From Romanomermis culicivorax (taxonomy: Eukaryota > Nematoda > Enoplea > Mermithida > Mermithidae): DNA of 64,000 bases. The stretch covers positions 310,001 through 374,000 of the forward strand of contig CAWUHX010000015.1 in NCBI GenBank assembly GCA_963922205.1, written 5' to 3'. The notes under the pieces are model-generated. The model worked only from the letters and a program-made list of their open reading frames with translations, was not told where the DNA came from and did no database searches. Below are positions 1 to 10,100 of this stretch, piece by piece. The position numbers and the translations under genes are program-made. Each line of letters opens with the position of its first letter. The stretch's first letter is position 1.

Positions 1-201
1 TAGGTACCTGCAAGGATTCAAGAATATTTTTTATAAAATACTTCAAGATAGAAAAGTGACACAAGTCAGTACCGTCATCAAAATTGTTTACATAGAGCTC
101 TTACTGTAAAATTTTTCACTCGAAAAAAATGTAAAGGTTATGTCAGTGTGCTCATGTAATGCTAGGGGAAGTGGTGTGAGAGATAAAATAGGAGAAGTAG
201 T
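1..201 (-). repeat. Fragment of the TATAGTCTG MITE family
   Basis: The stretch with 'aaaagtgacacaagtcagtac' and 'agctcttactgtaaaattt' matches, in this orientation, the interior of the small element at 31208-31454 and, reversed, the one at 60217-60471. The Polinton begins a few bases to the right, so it probably landed in or beside this older repeat. No gene is seen. Confidence 0.55.
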
Positions 202-207
202 GGTGCC

Positions 208-850
208 AGTAGTAAAGCCAGCCTGTATAGGTAGTATGGTTAAGCATGCAGGTTCTAGAGTTACCGTAATAGTGGAATTACAGCAATATTTTGATTACGG
301 TAATAGTAGGGTTAGGGTAATAGGTGTGTTACTGTAGGTGGAAAAGGAAAATTGATGATGAACAAAAAACATGGAAAAAGGAAAACTGAAATGAACAAAA
401 ATGGAAAAGAAATAAAAAGAATATTAAAAAACGACTTCCTCTGTGGGCAGAGGAAGTCTTTCAAAAATTTGCACCCCCAGACCCCCTTTGACAAAAGGGT
501 CACCTGCAGGTGTAAATATGGTCGGAGGTTTCATTACTGAAGGATTGTTCCAGTCAGTAGTTGTCAAATTGGTCAGTAATGGTCTGTTGTATGAGTAAAA
601 TCTCTAAAAAGTCTATACGCCATGAAACATTATTCCTACAGGTGCGTGCATATAAAGTTAATTGCCTGTGAAAAAGTGACCAGAAAGGTCTTTTATAGAA
701 AAAATGACCAGAAGGAGTCAGGTATAGAAGGCGTGCAGAAAATTTGGAGATCTTGGAGAGTTCAAAAAATTTTTATGTAGCAAAAGAAAAAACTTTTAAA
801 TCAATGTATCAATTTTGTTTTATTGTAAAATAATCATCTAGTCCAACTAC
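208..850 (+). repeat. Polinton left terminal inverted repeat
   Basis: The sequence matches the reverse complement of 13362-14114, from the AGTAGTAA terminus to about 'aaataatcatctagtccaa'. It contains a GT-rich outer part, a GACTTCCTC/GAGGAAGTC hairpin near 431-456, and poly-A-rich stretches. It is diverged but continuous with its partner. Confidence 0.9.
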
Positions 851-854
851 AAAA

Positions 855-1155
855 ATAAAAAAGGAAAAATAATAAAGTAAGCAAAATTGGAAAAACTAAA
901 AGAAAACATGTGTAAAAATGACTTCCTCCACCCATGGAGGAAGTCTTCCAAAAAAACACCCTTGGGTTCCAAAATGAGAGGTGCCCTGTCTGCAGGTATA
1001 AAGAGTAGCTAATCAGAAGCCCTGCATTTCTGAATGATTGTCCAAATTAGAAGGGTCTTTTATGTCAGTAATGCTCAATTCCAGGAGTAAAACCTCTGAA
1101 ATTCTATACATGATGGAACACCATTTCTGTGGGTTCATACTTATAAGGTGGATAT
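855..1155 (+). repeat. Diverged direct duplication of the inner Polinton TIR
   Basis: The order of landmarks seen at about 350-655 recurs here: 'aaaaaatgacttcctcc...ggaggaagtc', a '...gttcc...' run, 'ctgcaggta', 'attgtcc', 'gtcagtaatg', 'gagtaaaa.ctct', 'ctatac', and 'tgtgggttcatacttataa'. It is therefore a tandem duplication inside the left end. The region from here to 1409 shows no gene. Confidence 0.65.
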
Positions 1156-1409
1156 AAAAATTAGCAATGGATATAAATTCATCTAAACATGAATTTATAT
1201 CCATTGTTAAAATCAACTAAAGAAGACATATCGGCCAAATCAATTTCTCATTGTTGATGGATAGCTGTAACATAAATACAGTTACATGAGAACTTTCTGT
1301 TGACTTGCTTATGTAAGGTGTAACTATCTCGTTTGGAGAGCCAATCTCTAATATTTTATGTTTATTTGCTTAATAGTATTTTCTAGCCTCAACATATAAT
1401 TTTTCAATA

Positions 1410-3817
1410 CTAGAAAAGGTTGTAGGATTTCCATGTAAATTTTTGTACAATTTGGAAAGTAAGGTATTCATTGTTCCAGTACAAAGGAGTATACCATCTG
1501 AGTGATCTAACTTTTCTGCCTATTTTCTTTTCTATTGAGGCTCCTTTACTCAAGAATGAATCGTCCTTGATATCTTCTTCGCCACTTGAAAATAAACCAA
1601 TACCTTTCATGTGCAATTTATTCAACAGCTTGAGACTACCGCTTACCTGGTCATCTGATTCTTCCGCAGCTGTTTTGTAGGAGAGCTTCCAAGGTACAGT
1701 GAATAACATTTTACGTAAAGGATTTCCTATAGCCTCTAAGGGTACATTATGTTTTCTCAAAGCAGCAGCAAATTCGGTTACTCCTAGTGGTTGCATAATT
1801 TTTGAATGTTTACGCGACAAATCATGTAATAAATCATTAATATGTGATCCTTCGAATTATTTTCCATTAATTAATACTTCTCCTTGCTGATTAACATTTA
1901 TACTAAGGTTACATAACACATGTTCCAATAATAAGGATGCTGAATGTTTAAATTGTTTAGGAATTCCGCTAAGTAACTTTTCATCATTCAACCAATTTTT
2001 TTATTTTTCTTTCAAATTTTTTTTCCATTTTTAATTTTTTTTTCATTTTCATTATCATCAATTAGGGATCGGCCGAGGGCTCGGCCTTGGCCTCGGCCTC
2101 AGCCTCGGCCGAGGATTGGTACCCTCGGCCACCCTCAGCCTCGGCCAAGGGTGTCGATCAAAAATGGCCGAGGCCGAGGATTATTTGCAACTCTAAAGCA
2201 AGTAGGATATTTTTGATGTAAAATGTTTACTGCATCAAAGCACTGTTTTTTTTCCACATTTGCACTATAATGTGGAAAAAAAATCTGGAATGTGGAAAAA
2301 ATTTTTGAGGTCTTTCCACAAACGTGGAAGAAAAATTTGGGGTTTTCATATTGAAAAGATGCATTTTGGTGCATTTTAGGAGGTCCAAATCCCTAAATTT
2401 TCCGGCGCTTCGTGCCGGTTATAACTTTAATAATCATCATTATTCATTAAGTAGCTCAGGCGCGGCTTTTATCATGTCTACTTTCATTTATCACTTAATC
2501 TATAATAGTTTTCATCATCTTGAAGGTAGTATCTCATGTTTTAATTGGTTATCTTCAACATTTTATCATAATATTTAATGAAGATTCACATTTTTTCTTT
2601 TTGAGAAAGATGAATACACGTCAAGTCTCTAGGATTTATGATGTGATTTTTTCTTTGCTAACGTAAAATCAATTCAAAAGCTTCTTGGAAATATCTTTCG
2701 GAAAGTTATACTTTTCTTACTCATATATTTTCGACCAAGTTCATGAGAGTTTACAAATAAATTACAGATTTTAAAATTTTTCAAGTAAAATTCTAGAAAT
2801 TACGACTCTTGAACACTAAATTGGAATCTAATTCTTGAAATAATGTTCGGAAAAATGCTTTTCCAGCATCCCAGAATGTCAATATACCCAAAAAAATTTG
2901 CGGCGCTTTGCGCCGGAAAGTACCATCTTTTTTGGGCTTTCACTTGTCATCATAGAGGACTTGACCATTGATTTCTTGTGTAATTCAAGTCAATTGTGCT
3001 CTTGGATAGTTTGCTAGAAAAATTGTTCAACAACGCTTGTAGATTAGGCTTTTAGGTCGAACATTTCAATTTTTTCTCCAATTTTAATGAATTAACTTCT
3101 CTAAATACACTGGAAAACTTGAAAAAGCTCAAAAACAGTGCGATAAAGCGTCTGTGAGCATTTTTAAGCCAAAAAACGGATTTTAAGACGAAAAAAAATT
3201 TTTTCCACATGTGGAAAAAAAATTTGACCCCTTTCCACATTTGTGGAAAAAAGTTCGTGGAAAAAAAACAGTGCATCAAAGTGACGGGTTGACTCCATAA
3301 ATTCTACAAAATTTGCATAGAAGACATCTTTGCGTTAATTTACCTATTTAGTGTTACACTTTTACAATAAATTTTTTTATGTTTTGAATTACTTGATGAA
3401 GATCATAAAGGCAAGAGTAAAGAAGTCTCTTATTAGTATTACCAGTGACCAGTGTATTAATATAATATCATGTTAAAAAAATCCTCGGCTCGGCCGAGGC
3501 CGAGGCTTTTTATTTTACCCTCGGCCGATCCCTATCATCAATAACCTTTGGTTTCAAAATTACGGTAGCAGGTTGAGTGTTTTCATGTTCAAAAGTATTT
3601 GTGAAAATAATTGCGAGTACATTTTGTATTGTTCTTGGGGTGTTAATGTATTACCCTTCAAAATGGGCTCTAGTTTCTTACAATACATGTTAACTTGTCT
3701 AGCTATACCTGTCTTTTCATTTGCAGTCGAAAAAGAAGAAGAAGAAGAAGGATGATAGTTATTCAGCTTATTCAGAACCTGGTGAGGAATAAGAGCAAAT
3801 TTACTCTCGGATTTCAT
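1410..3817 (-). pseudogene. Polinton small structural-type gene, split by a hAT insertion
   Basis: Two coding pieces lie on the minus strand either side of the 1.5-kb hAT element at 2063-3534. The 5' piece (3560-3817, starting MKSESKFALI) contains 'TPQEQYKMYSQLFSQILL'. The 3' piece runs through about 2030-1410 and contains 'KLLSGIPKQFKHSASLLL' and 'LRKHNVPLEAIGNPLRK', ending at a stop at 1410. The order of these pieces resembles a Polinton gene of unknown role that follows the small basic core-type gene. At least one frameshift lies just before the insertion and an in-frame TAA near 1862. The start follows the stop of the upstream gene (3819-4217) by one base, as in a compact viral-type gene block. 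The role is inferred only from this context. Confidence 0.6.
2063..3534. mobile_element. Non-autonomous hAT-type element 1 in the Polinton
   Basis: The termini TAGGGATCGGCCGAGGG and CCCTCGGCCGATCCCTA are perfect inverted repeats. They are flanked by an exact 8-bp duplication, TCATCAAT (2055-2062 and 3535-3542). The subterminal DNA is a run of GGCCGAGG-type repeats. Further in come TGTGGAAAAAA tracts and a 'CCGGCGC' box facing inward from each side (about 2400 and 2900). No transposase is encoded. An 8-bp duplication and TAGGG ends point to hAT. The core is related to the second element at 9581-10837. Confidence 0.9.
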
Positions 3818-3818
3818 T

Positions 3819-4217
3819 CTATGATAATTTCTCTACAACAAAAGTTGCTAGTGTAGATAATAAAGCCGGTAATACTAGACGTAAAAATGCTCCTCCACTT
3901 TGAACAATTCTTCCACATTTATTATGTAAATCCTTTTTCCAGTTTTTTTCGTGTCTTGTAGCTAAAGCTCTAAGCAATAATTTATGTTTTGCCAATTTCT
4001 TTTTCAACTTAGAATTAATAGGAATATTACCGTTCAATATGTTTAAACAGATTTCACATATAAAATAGATCCAATTGGGGGAAGAATGTTGAAGAAAAAC
4101 ACATCTTCGAATACAGTTTGAATTTTTCAACACACTGAGCTCGTGAATCTGTTTCTTCAATCTAGAAGCCATACAAAACAGACCATACAGTACAGAAAAA
4201 ATTGCAATAATGACCAA
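3819..4217 (-). CDS. Small basic virion-core-type protein of the Polinton
   Basis: The open frame is 132 codons. The likely true start is the internal MASRLKKQ (about residue 16), which would give a basic protein of about 117 residues. Residues near the middle read 'CEICLNILNGNIPI', followed by a lysine-rich stretch 'SKLKKKLAKHKLLLRAL'. A 'GGAFLRLVLPALLSTLA' tail looks membrane-active or core-like. This layout is one I associate with a small protein common in Polintons and likened to adenovirus core peptides; its function is unproven. It sits directly upstream of the split gene at 1410-3817, with one base between stop and next ATG. It is the only gene of this block that looks intact. Confidence 0.65.
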   Translation of the reverse strand: MVIIAIFSVLYGLFCMASRLKKQIHELSVLKNSNCIRRCVFLQHSSPNWIYFICEICLNILNGNIPINSKLKKKLAKHKLLLRALATRHEKNWKKDLHNKCGRIVQSGGAFLRLVLPALLSTLATFVVEKLS

Positions 4218-4253
4218 ACGCTAAATGAACATTGAAACAATTAATATATTACA

Positions 4254-4574
4254 TTAAGACAGTAATAAAGCTTCATTTTGTATAATAACATTCAACTCTT
4301 CACGTCTAGAAAAAGCACACAAATTATTCATATTCATAAAAAAATATTCATGACCAGTATCTAGCTTTAAAAAAAGATCGTCTACAAAAATAGAGCAAGG
4401 TTCGATCATATCCAATTCCATTAGTAATAATTTAGCAAAACACCAAAACTGTGTAACTATTTTACATCACATAGGTAAACCAACTTCACAATGTAAAAGA
4501 TTGCACGCCTTAGCAATGTCTTTGTAAAAAGTCTTGGCTTTGGGTGAGAAGTGAGTCCAAAACAAATCAGCCAT
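4254..4574 (-). pseudogene. Unrecognised 106-codon Polinton frame with one in-frame TGA
   Basis: The frame starts MADLFWTHFSPKAKTF and runs to a TAA at 4254, with one TGA (after 'VGLPM') about a third of the way in. The C-terminal part 'FVDDLFLKLDTGHEYFF' is acidic and aromatic. I do not recognise the family. It lies between the ATPase remnant and the small basic gene on the same strand, so it is probably another accessory or virion gene of the element. Confidence 0.4.
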
Positions 4575-4599
4575 CCATCATTTCTGTTTGTTGGTTAGT

Positions 4600-5229
4600 A
4601 TTTTACCTCAAATAAAAAAAATATTATTTTTTAATAAGTAGGTAGAATAGATATAAAATTTTTACCTTTTACTTTATTTTGCACCATCCTGACAAAAACT
4701 TCAAACACAGTGGACATTGTCGTTGACACAAAACAAGCAAGCAAGCAAGTTATAGAAAAACGACCAACTTCTTCGAAAATTTCGACTAAACTGATGTATT
4801 GTAAAATATTTTTTTCTGACTACATAATAAATTTACAGTATCAATATATCCTAACCTAGTATATATGACGTACAAGTTTTGAAATTTATTGGTACGGCTA
4901 CAACAAGAAAATACAGTAGGATTGAAAATATATTTTGAAACAGGCTCATAATTGCATAAATTGACCATCATTCTGAGAACATTGTAAAATTTTCTCTACA
5001 AAATGTAGTAAGGCTGTTACATGCAATTTATAGTTTTCCCATAAATATTTCCGAGCTGTACCATTATTTGTTTATAGTATCCTAAAATCTGTAACATTTA
5101 AAGTTTCTCCATTTTCATAAATTCCAAAAGGATATTGTAACCATACAATAAAAACAGATATAAAAAAAATTACGGTAAGACTATTAAAAAAAGTGTATCT
5201 ACTGCATAAATTATCAATAAATAATAAGA
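4600..5229 (-). other. Decayed coding traces in the Polinton, unassigned
   Basis: No intact gene is present. On the minus strand near 4990-5160 one frame reads 'QYPFGIYENGETLNVTDF' and then 'KYLWENYKLHVTALLHF', separated by a stop. It continues out of frame into the 61-codon stretch at 4786-4971. This is a plausible remnant of one missing virion gene, but I cannot name it. Confidence 0.35.
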
Positions 5230-5857
5230 TCAGATTAACTTGTAAAAAGTTTTTTTGTAAAAATGATAAGCTGTATATAAAATCATGTGATTATTGTCAA
5301 GAAATATGTTAGATCTAAGTTGATATTTTTCAGGACATGTCTGTGTAAGATCTATTAATAAATAACCATATGGTATACTGGTAGCATCCTTATACACCTC
5401 TATGAAATAATTGGAACTAGTTGGGAAAATCTGTCGAGCCAGTGTGCAAACTTGTAACCTATTGCTAGGGTTTTTAAAAAGAATTAAATATTGAGCATAT
5501 TCTACTCATAGACATTCCATCAAAAAATGCATTCTGAACTATATGTATAATTGATAGGTTCCAGTGATGCGAGCCTTTAGTAAAACGTTTAGTTAAACAT
5601 TGATCATTCTTCATCTCTTGCATCAAGTCAGGTGAACCTTGAATAAATTCTACATAAGAACATTTTTGAACTAATTCATCCTAAGCTTCTTGCCATTCTG
5701 AATAACACCAATAAATTTTTACAGGAGATGGGTGAATCATTTCTTTTGCAAAAATTACTAATTTTTTAACAAATTGAGTTTTTCCTGATTTTGTCGTAGC
5801 AGAAACTATGCAATTAAATGGATGTTTCCATACATAAAACTCTTCAACATCTGACAT
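5230..5857 (-). pseudogene. Polinton DNA-packaging ATPase (FtsK/HerA-type) remnant
   Basis: The frame begins MSDVEEFYVWKHPFNC and continues into a P-loop, 'SATTKSGKTQFVKKLV' (Walker A-like TKSGKT). It then reads 'IYWCYSEWQEA' before an in-frame TAG. In a shifted frame the C-terminal half is recognisable as 'LILFKNPSNRLQVCTLAR' and 'DATSIPYGYLLIDLTQTC'. These blocks, in this order, are characteristic of Polinton and adenovirus-like A32/FtsK-HerA packaging ATPases, which pump the element's DNA into capsids. At least one stop and one frameshift inactivate it. Its presence suggests the ancestor could form virions even though no capsid gene is readable here. Confidence 0.8.
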
Positions 5858-6174
5858 CTCTCTCTGTCTCTCTCACACAACAAAAACCAGCCACTTTTTA
5901 CTTGAACAATTTTTAAAATGATTTTATTTTAAATGGTTTATTATTTATAATTACCTGAAATACAATAGAATAAAACATGATACAGGTGTAAAGCATAAAA
6001 GTAAATGATTGAATAAAATTGAATAGTATTACTGTAATGCATAATAATTGTATGCAAAAATAAGGTATGGGCAAAGGATATATGAGGATATATCAAGCAA
6101 GCATTGATTAATTAATTAATTAATTAATTAGGCATACAAAATTATAATGTGCATAAACAAAACTTTTACAATTT
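5858..6174. repeat. Spacer with ATTA microsatellite
   Basis: The spacer lies between two minus-strand Polinton genes. It contains CT-rich 'tctctctgtctctctc' just upstream of the ATPase start and a run of ATTA repeats at about 6106-6131. No gene is seen. Confidence 0.7.
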
Positions 6175-6738
6175 TCAATTAATAAATTCGCGTAGTGTTT
6201 CGATAACAAAATCATCATCAAAATCATAATGATAATCTTCATCAATAAAACCAGCTACAGCATCCTTAACAATCTTATGACCAGTACTTGTAAGTGGAAT
6301 ACAGCAAAATATATCAATCATCTGTTTAAAAGCGCGAAGACAATAATAACCTTGAACCTCACCTACAGCATACTCAAAACAGTCCATAATAATCCCCATC
6401 TTTTCATATAAATGATCAACTATTGGTATAATTGCATTATTATATAAGGAATGACGACCCGGACACTGATGATCCTCAATAATTCCTACATCTTTTGCAC
6501 AATAACAATCTAAAATACACCCTGTAAAAATGTTTTGTATAGCCAGTTCAGCACATATAATGATAAACAATTTTTCACCTTTAACTACTTGCTCATCAAA
6601 AAACCACAGAATATCTAAACCCGGAACACATAATTTGCAAACACGTTTGGTTTCAGCATCCAGCAAACTTGTATCCAATGCTGAATTGTAGTCTGGATCC
6701 TTGAAGTAGTCCATGAAGAGCTCATTAACAAACTTCAT
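6175..6738 (-). CDS. Unrecognised 187-residue Polinton protein
   Basis: The frame is intact and starts MKFVNELFMDYF. It is acidic and rich in Cys and aromatic residues, with many cysteines in the middle ('GCILDCYCAKDVG', 'DHQCPGRHSLY') and an Asp-rich C-terminus 'DEDYHYDFDDDF'. I do not recognise a family or catalytic motif. Its start codon overlaps the stop of the upstream repeat-containing frame (6735-7004) as ATGA, which suggests coupled translation or a frameshifted single gene. It is the longest unbroken frame of the Polinton's minus-strand block, so it may be under selection or simply lucky. Confidence 0.55.
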   Translation of the reverse strand: MKFVNELFMDYFKDPDYNSALDTSLLDAETKRVCKLCVPGLDILWFFDEQVVKGEKLFIIICAELAIQNIFTGCILDCYCAKDVGIIEDHQCPGRHSLYNNAIIPIVDHLYEKMGIIMDCFEYAVGEVQGYYCLRAFKQMIDIFCCIPLTSTGHKIVKDAVAGFIDEDYHYDFDDDFVIETLREFIN

Positions 6739-7004
6739 TTGAGTGCTAACTGTTTTTGATCTACAGTAGCATCACCAGCTTCTCCAACAATTTTAGTAGC
6801 ATTGTTGTTTTCTCCAATGATTTTTGTAGCATCAGCGCCTTCTCCAACAAATTTCCTAGCATTCTCCCCTTCTCCAACAATTTTCGTGGCATCCTGGCCT
6901 TCTTCTCCAATGATTTTCCTACCATCGCCGCCTTTTTCAGCAGTTTTTGTTGTTGAAGCTTCAGCATCACCATCATCATCAGCATCACCATCATCATTAA
7001 AGCT
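6735..7004 (-). other. Open frame with five 10-residue repeats (ATKIVGEGxD)
   Basis: An 89-codon open frame has an Asp-rich head (DDGDADDDGDAEA). Five near-perfect 10-residue, 30-bp repeats follow: RKIIGEEGQD, ATKIVGEGEN, ARKFVGEGAD, ATKIIGENNN, ATKIVGEAGD. Substitutions are mostly conservative, which favours this frame as the coding one. It has no ATG of its own, so it would need an upstream exon or a non-standard start. Its TGA overlaps the ATG of the 187-residue gene. Confidence 0.45.
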
Positions 7005-7139
7005 CTACTGTAGAATTAATAGTTTTTGCTATTTATAAAATATTTTTCATTATTACTGTATAAATTTTGGTAAATAGTTGTGTTTTCTAGTTTTTTCTAG
7101 TTCCATTTTCGATAATCTTTATAATGAAACCTATTTAGG

Positions 7140-10100
7140 AGGATATCACTTTGGACGAGGATGACATACCTATAGAAATTTTAGTTATTATAAATATAAT
7201 AAATATTATTATTATTATCGAGAAACACTCGATAATAATAATAATATTTAGGATGAAGAAGGAACTATTTTAGATCATGACGATGACGAAAATGATCAGT
7301 ACAAAAGCTATACACCACACAGTTCCAATAAAGAAGAAATTTACGAACCAGTTTAAATTGGCAGTGGGGGTTTAACAAACACATCTTTTGTTGCGGATGA
7401 TTTTTTCGAGTCAAGTCAACCCAGTACTGTGAATATTAGATGTTTTAATACCGAAAGTCGGGAGTACTTTTTGAATTTTCGTAATACTGAATGTATGGAT
7501 GATTCAAATGCTTAACTTGCGCCAACATTTCAATGCATAGTTGAACAAATTTCAGCGAATTTCGATGATAATGCGCTTATGGGGTTTTCCTTTGACCATC
7601 TAGATTTGACAAAAGGTCGCGTTTTGATACCTTTTAGACCAAAACATACTTTAACAGGTGATTTGATCGTAAACACTCTTAATGCTGTTCTTCAATCAAA
7701 CGAGCAAATTCAAATTGATAGTCAACAAGCTACAATTTGTACCATTGTTGTAACACCACATGCGGGTTGCCATAGGCTAATTAAATTACTTACTTACTCA
7801 CTTGGCTGTATTTTGACATTTTTTAAAAACTTTTCTTTTCTTTTCTTTTCATTTTTCTTTGCTTTTTTTTCTGTTTTAATTTTAAGGTATTCACAATACT
7901 CATCAATATTTAAAACATAACGATTTCCTGAATGACAAGGGCTGCATAATTCAAATCCTTAATGATGATGATTTGTGTTTTGCTAGAGCTCTCAAAGTTG
8001 CTAGAGCTTACTTTCATAAAAAAAGATCGGAAGGCAGTGTACAAATAGGAAAATATACAAAAGTACAACAAAACACATGTAGTGCAAACAAAACTTGCTA
8101 AAGAATTGATGACCCAAGCTGGTTTAACTAATTATGAAGGGTCTTGAGGCTTTCATCAATAGGAAAAACTGCAAACTGTTCTATTACCCGATTATCAAAT
8201 TAAAATTTTTAGCAAAGAATGGTTTAAGGATTTGATATTTAGAGATTAGTGTGTTTTTTACTTTTCTGTTATTGTGTGCACATTTAGAGTTTTGAGGACC
8301 TGAAGCAATTCATGTTTTGAATATTTACCACCATGATAATCATTACTCAGTCATTACAAAGATGCTTGTTTTTTTGACCATAATTACTTTTGTCCTTATT
8401 GCGATTTAGCCTACAATAACAAAGTGGAACATAGACGCAAAAACTTCTGCCCTGTGTGTTACAATACACCCCCCATACATCCACAAGGTCAGATTTTCCA
8501 GGTAGGGGTAAGGTTGAAAGTTTGTGGGGGTAGTGTAGCTAAGTGTCCAATAAACACTTCATTTTGCCTCAAAATTGGGCACCCAGTGATCAATTTTTAG
8601 GACTTTAGGTAGGGGTAAAACCCCCCTCATACCCCTCCCAATGGGGTTGTCTGACACCCCCATGTAATCAATTTAATGGTCAAAAATGCAAAGATTGTCA
8701 CTTTTTTTCAAAAAATGAGGAGTCTTTTGCATGACACTAGTTTGTTTGTACTCAAAAAGGACAATCGAAACATCAAAAAATTGGGATATCTAATGTGACC
8801 ATTTCAAAGTGTGCGAGCAATGTGATAGACTTGTTCTGCGAGCACATTCTAAGCCTCATATTTTGAATGCAAAACATGCAATAAGAGCGTACCAAAAAAA
8901 GGTATTAGATAAGCTATTATTTTTATCTTTGTTTAAATTTTTAAATTTTAAGACATTTATTTTTATGCAATGTGTTGGTAGAGAGCAAGTTAAGGAGGAA
9001 GATGTATTTGAAACAAATGATGAGAGTGTTAATGATGGCAATACTTCTCTAGTTAATGATCAAACAGGAATTACTGATAAGTGTCCAATTAATCAAAAAT
9101 TTCTTTTTTGATTTTGAGACTACGCAGGAAAAAGTTTTATAACAAATGGAACTAGGTGATGTATTCAGACATGAACCAAATTTATGGGTTGTTCATACTG
9201 TATGTGATCAGTGTCATCAAATCGAAGGACATTTTTGTTGCAATACTTGTGGTCAACGCAAGCACATGTTCAAAAGATCTACATGCCTAAACAATTTCTG
9301 TGAGTACCTTTTTGGAAAAGATATGAAAAACATTACTGCTATAGCACATAATTCTCGAGGATTCGATGGACTGTTTATAATGCATTTTTTGTACTGTAAT
9401 GGTCATCATAAACTAAATATCATTAATAAGGGTAAATTAGCTACTTGTTTTATAGTTTTTCATTTTCATTTATTTATTTATTTCATTTTATTTATACAGG
9501 ATTAGAATTGATGTGTGTCAAAGTAGGATCGATAAAAATTATTGATGCTTTGAACTTTCTTCCAATGCCTTTGATGGCTCCAGGGTTTTTTTTTCGCACA
9601 GTGCGGACTTTTTTTGGGCTGTGCGGAAAAATTTTTGGGCATTTTCCGCACAGAACAGAAATTTCTTTAGGCATTTCTACTGCTTTCATTGATGAAAAGG
9701 TGCATTTTGGTGCAATTTAGATGGTCAAAATCTCAAATTTTTCCAGCGCTCAGCGCCGGATATGAAAATAATTTATAATATTAACTACAATTAAGCTGAA
9801 GCACAGCCAAAAAGAAATTTAGTTTGATTTCTCGGTTGTCCCTGATTGTTTCCATCAATCTTTATGTCTCTACTAGAGTGAGTAAAACTCGTCACTTTGT
9901 AGTGTGAATTGGAATTTTCATATGAATTTGCTGATTTTTCCCAGATTTCTCCATACATTTATTTAATACCATCATTTTTCTAGGAAAAATCTAAACCCAA
10001 AGTATTACAAATTATCTCTAGAATACATTTTCCAACATTTCAGTAGCTCCCTTGTTCAAAAATTCTCTGGTGTGATGCATCAGAAGTTAAGTGTGCATGG

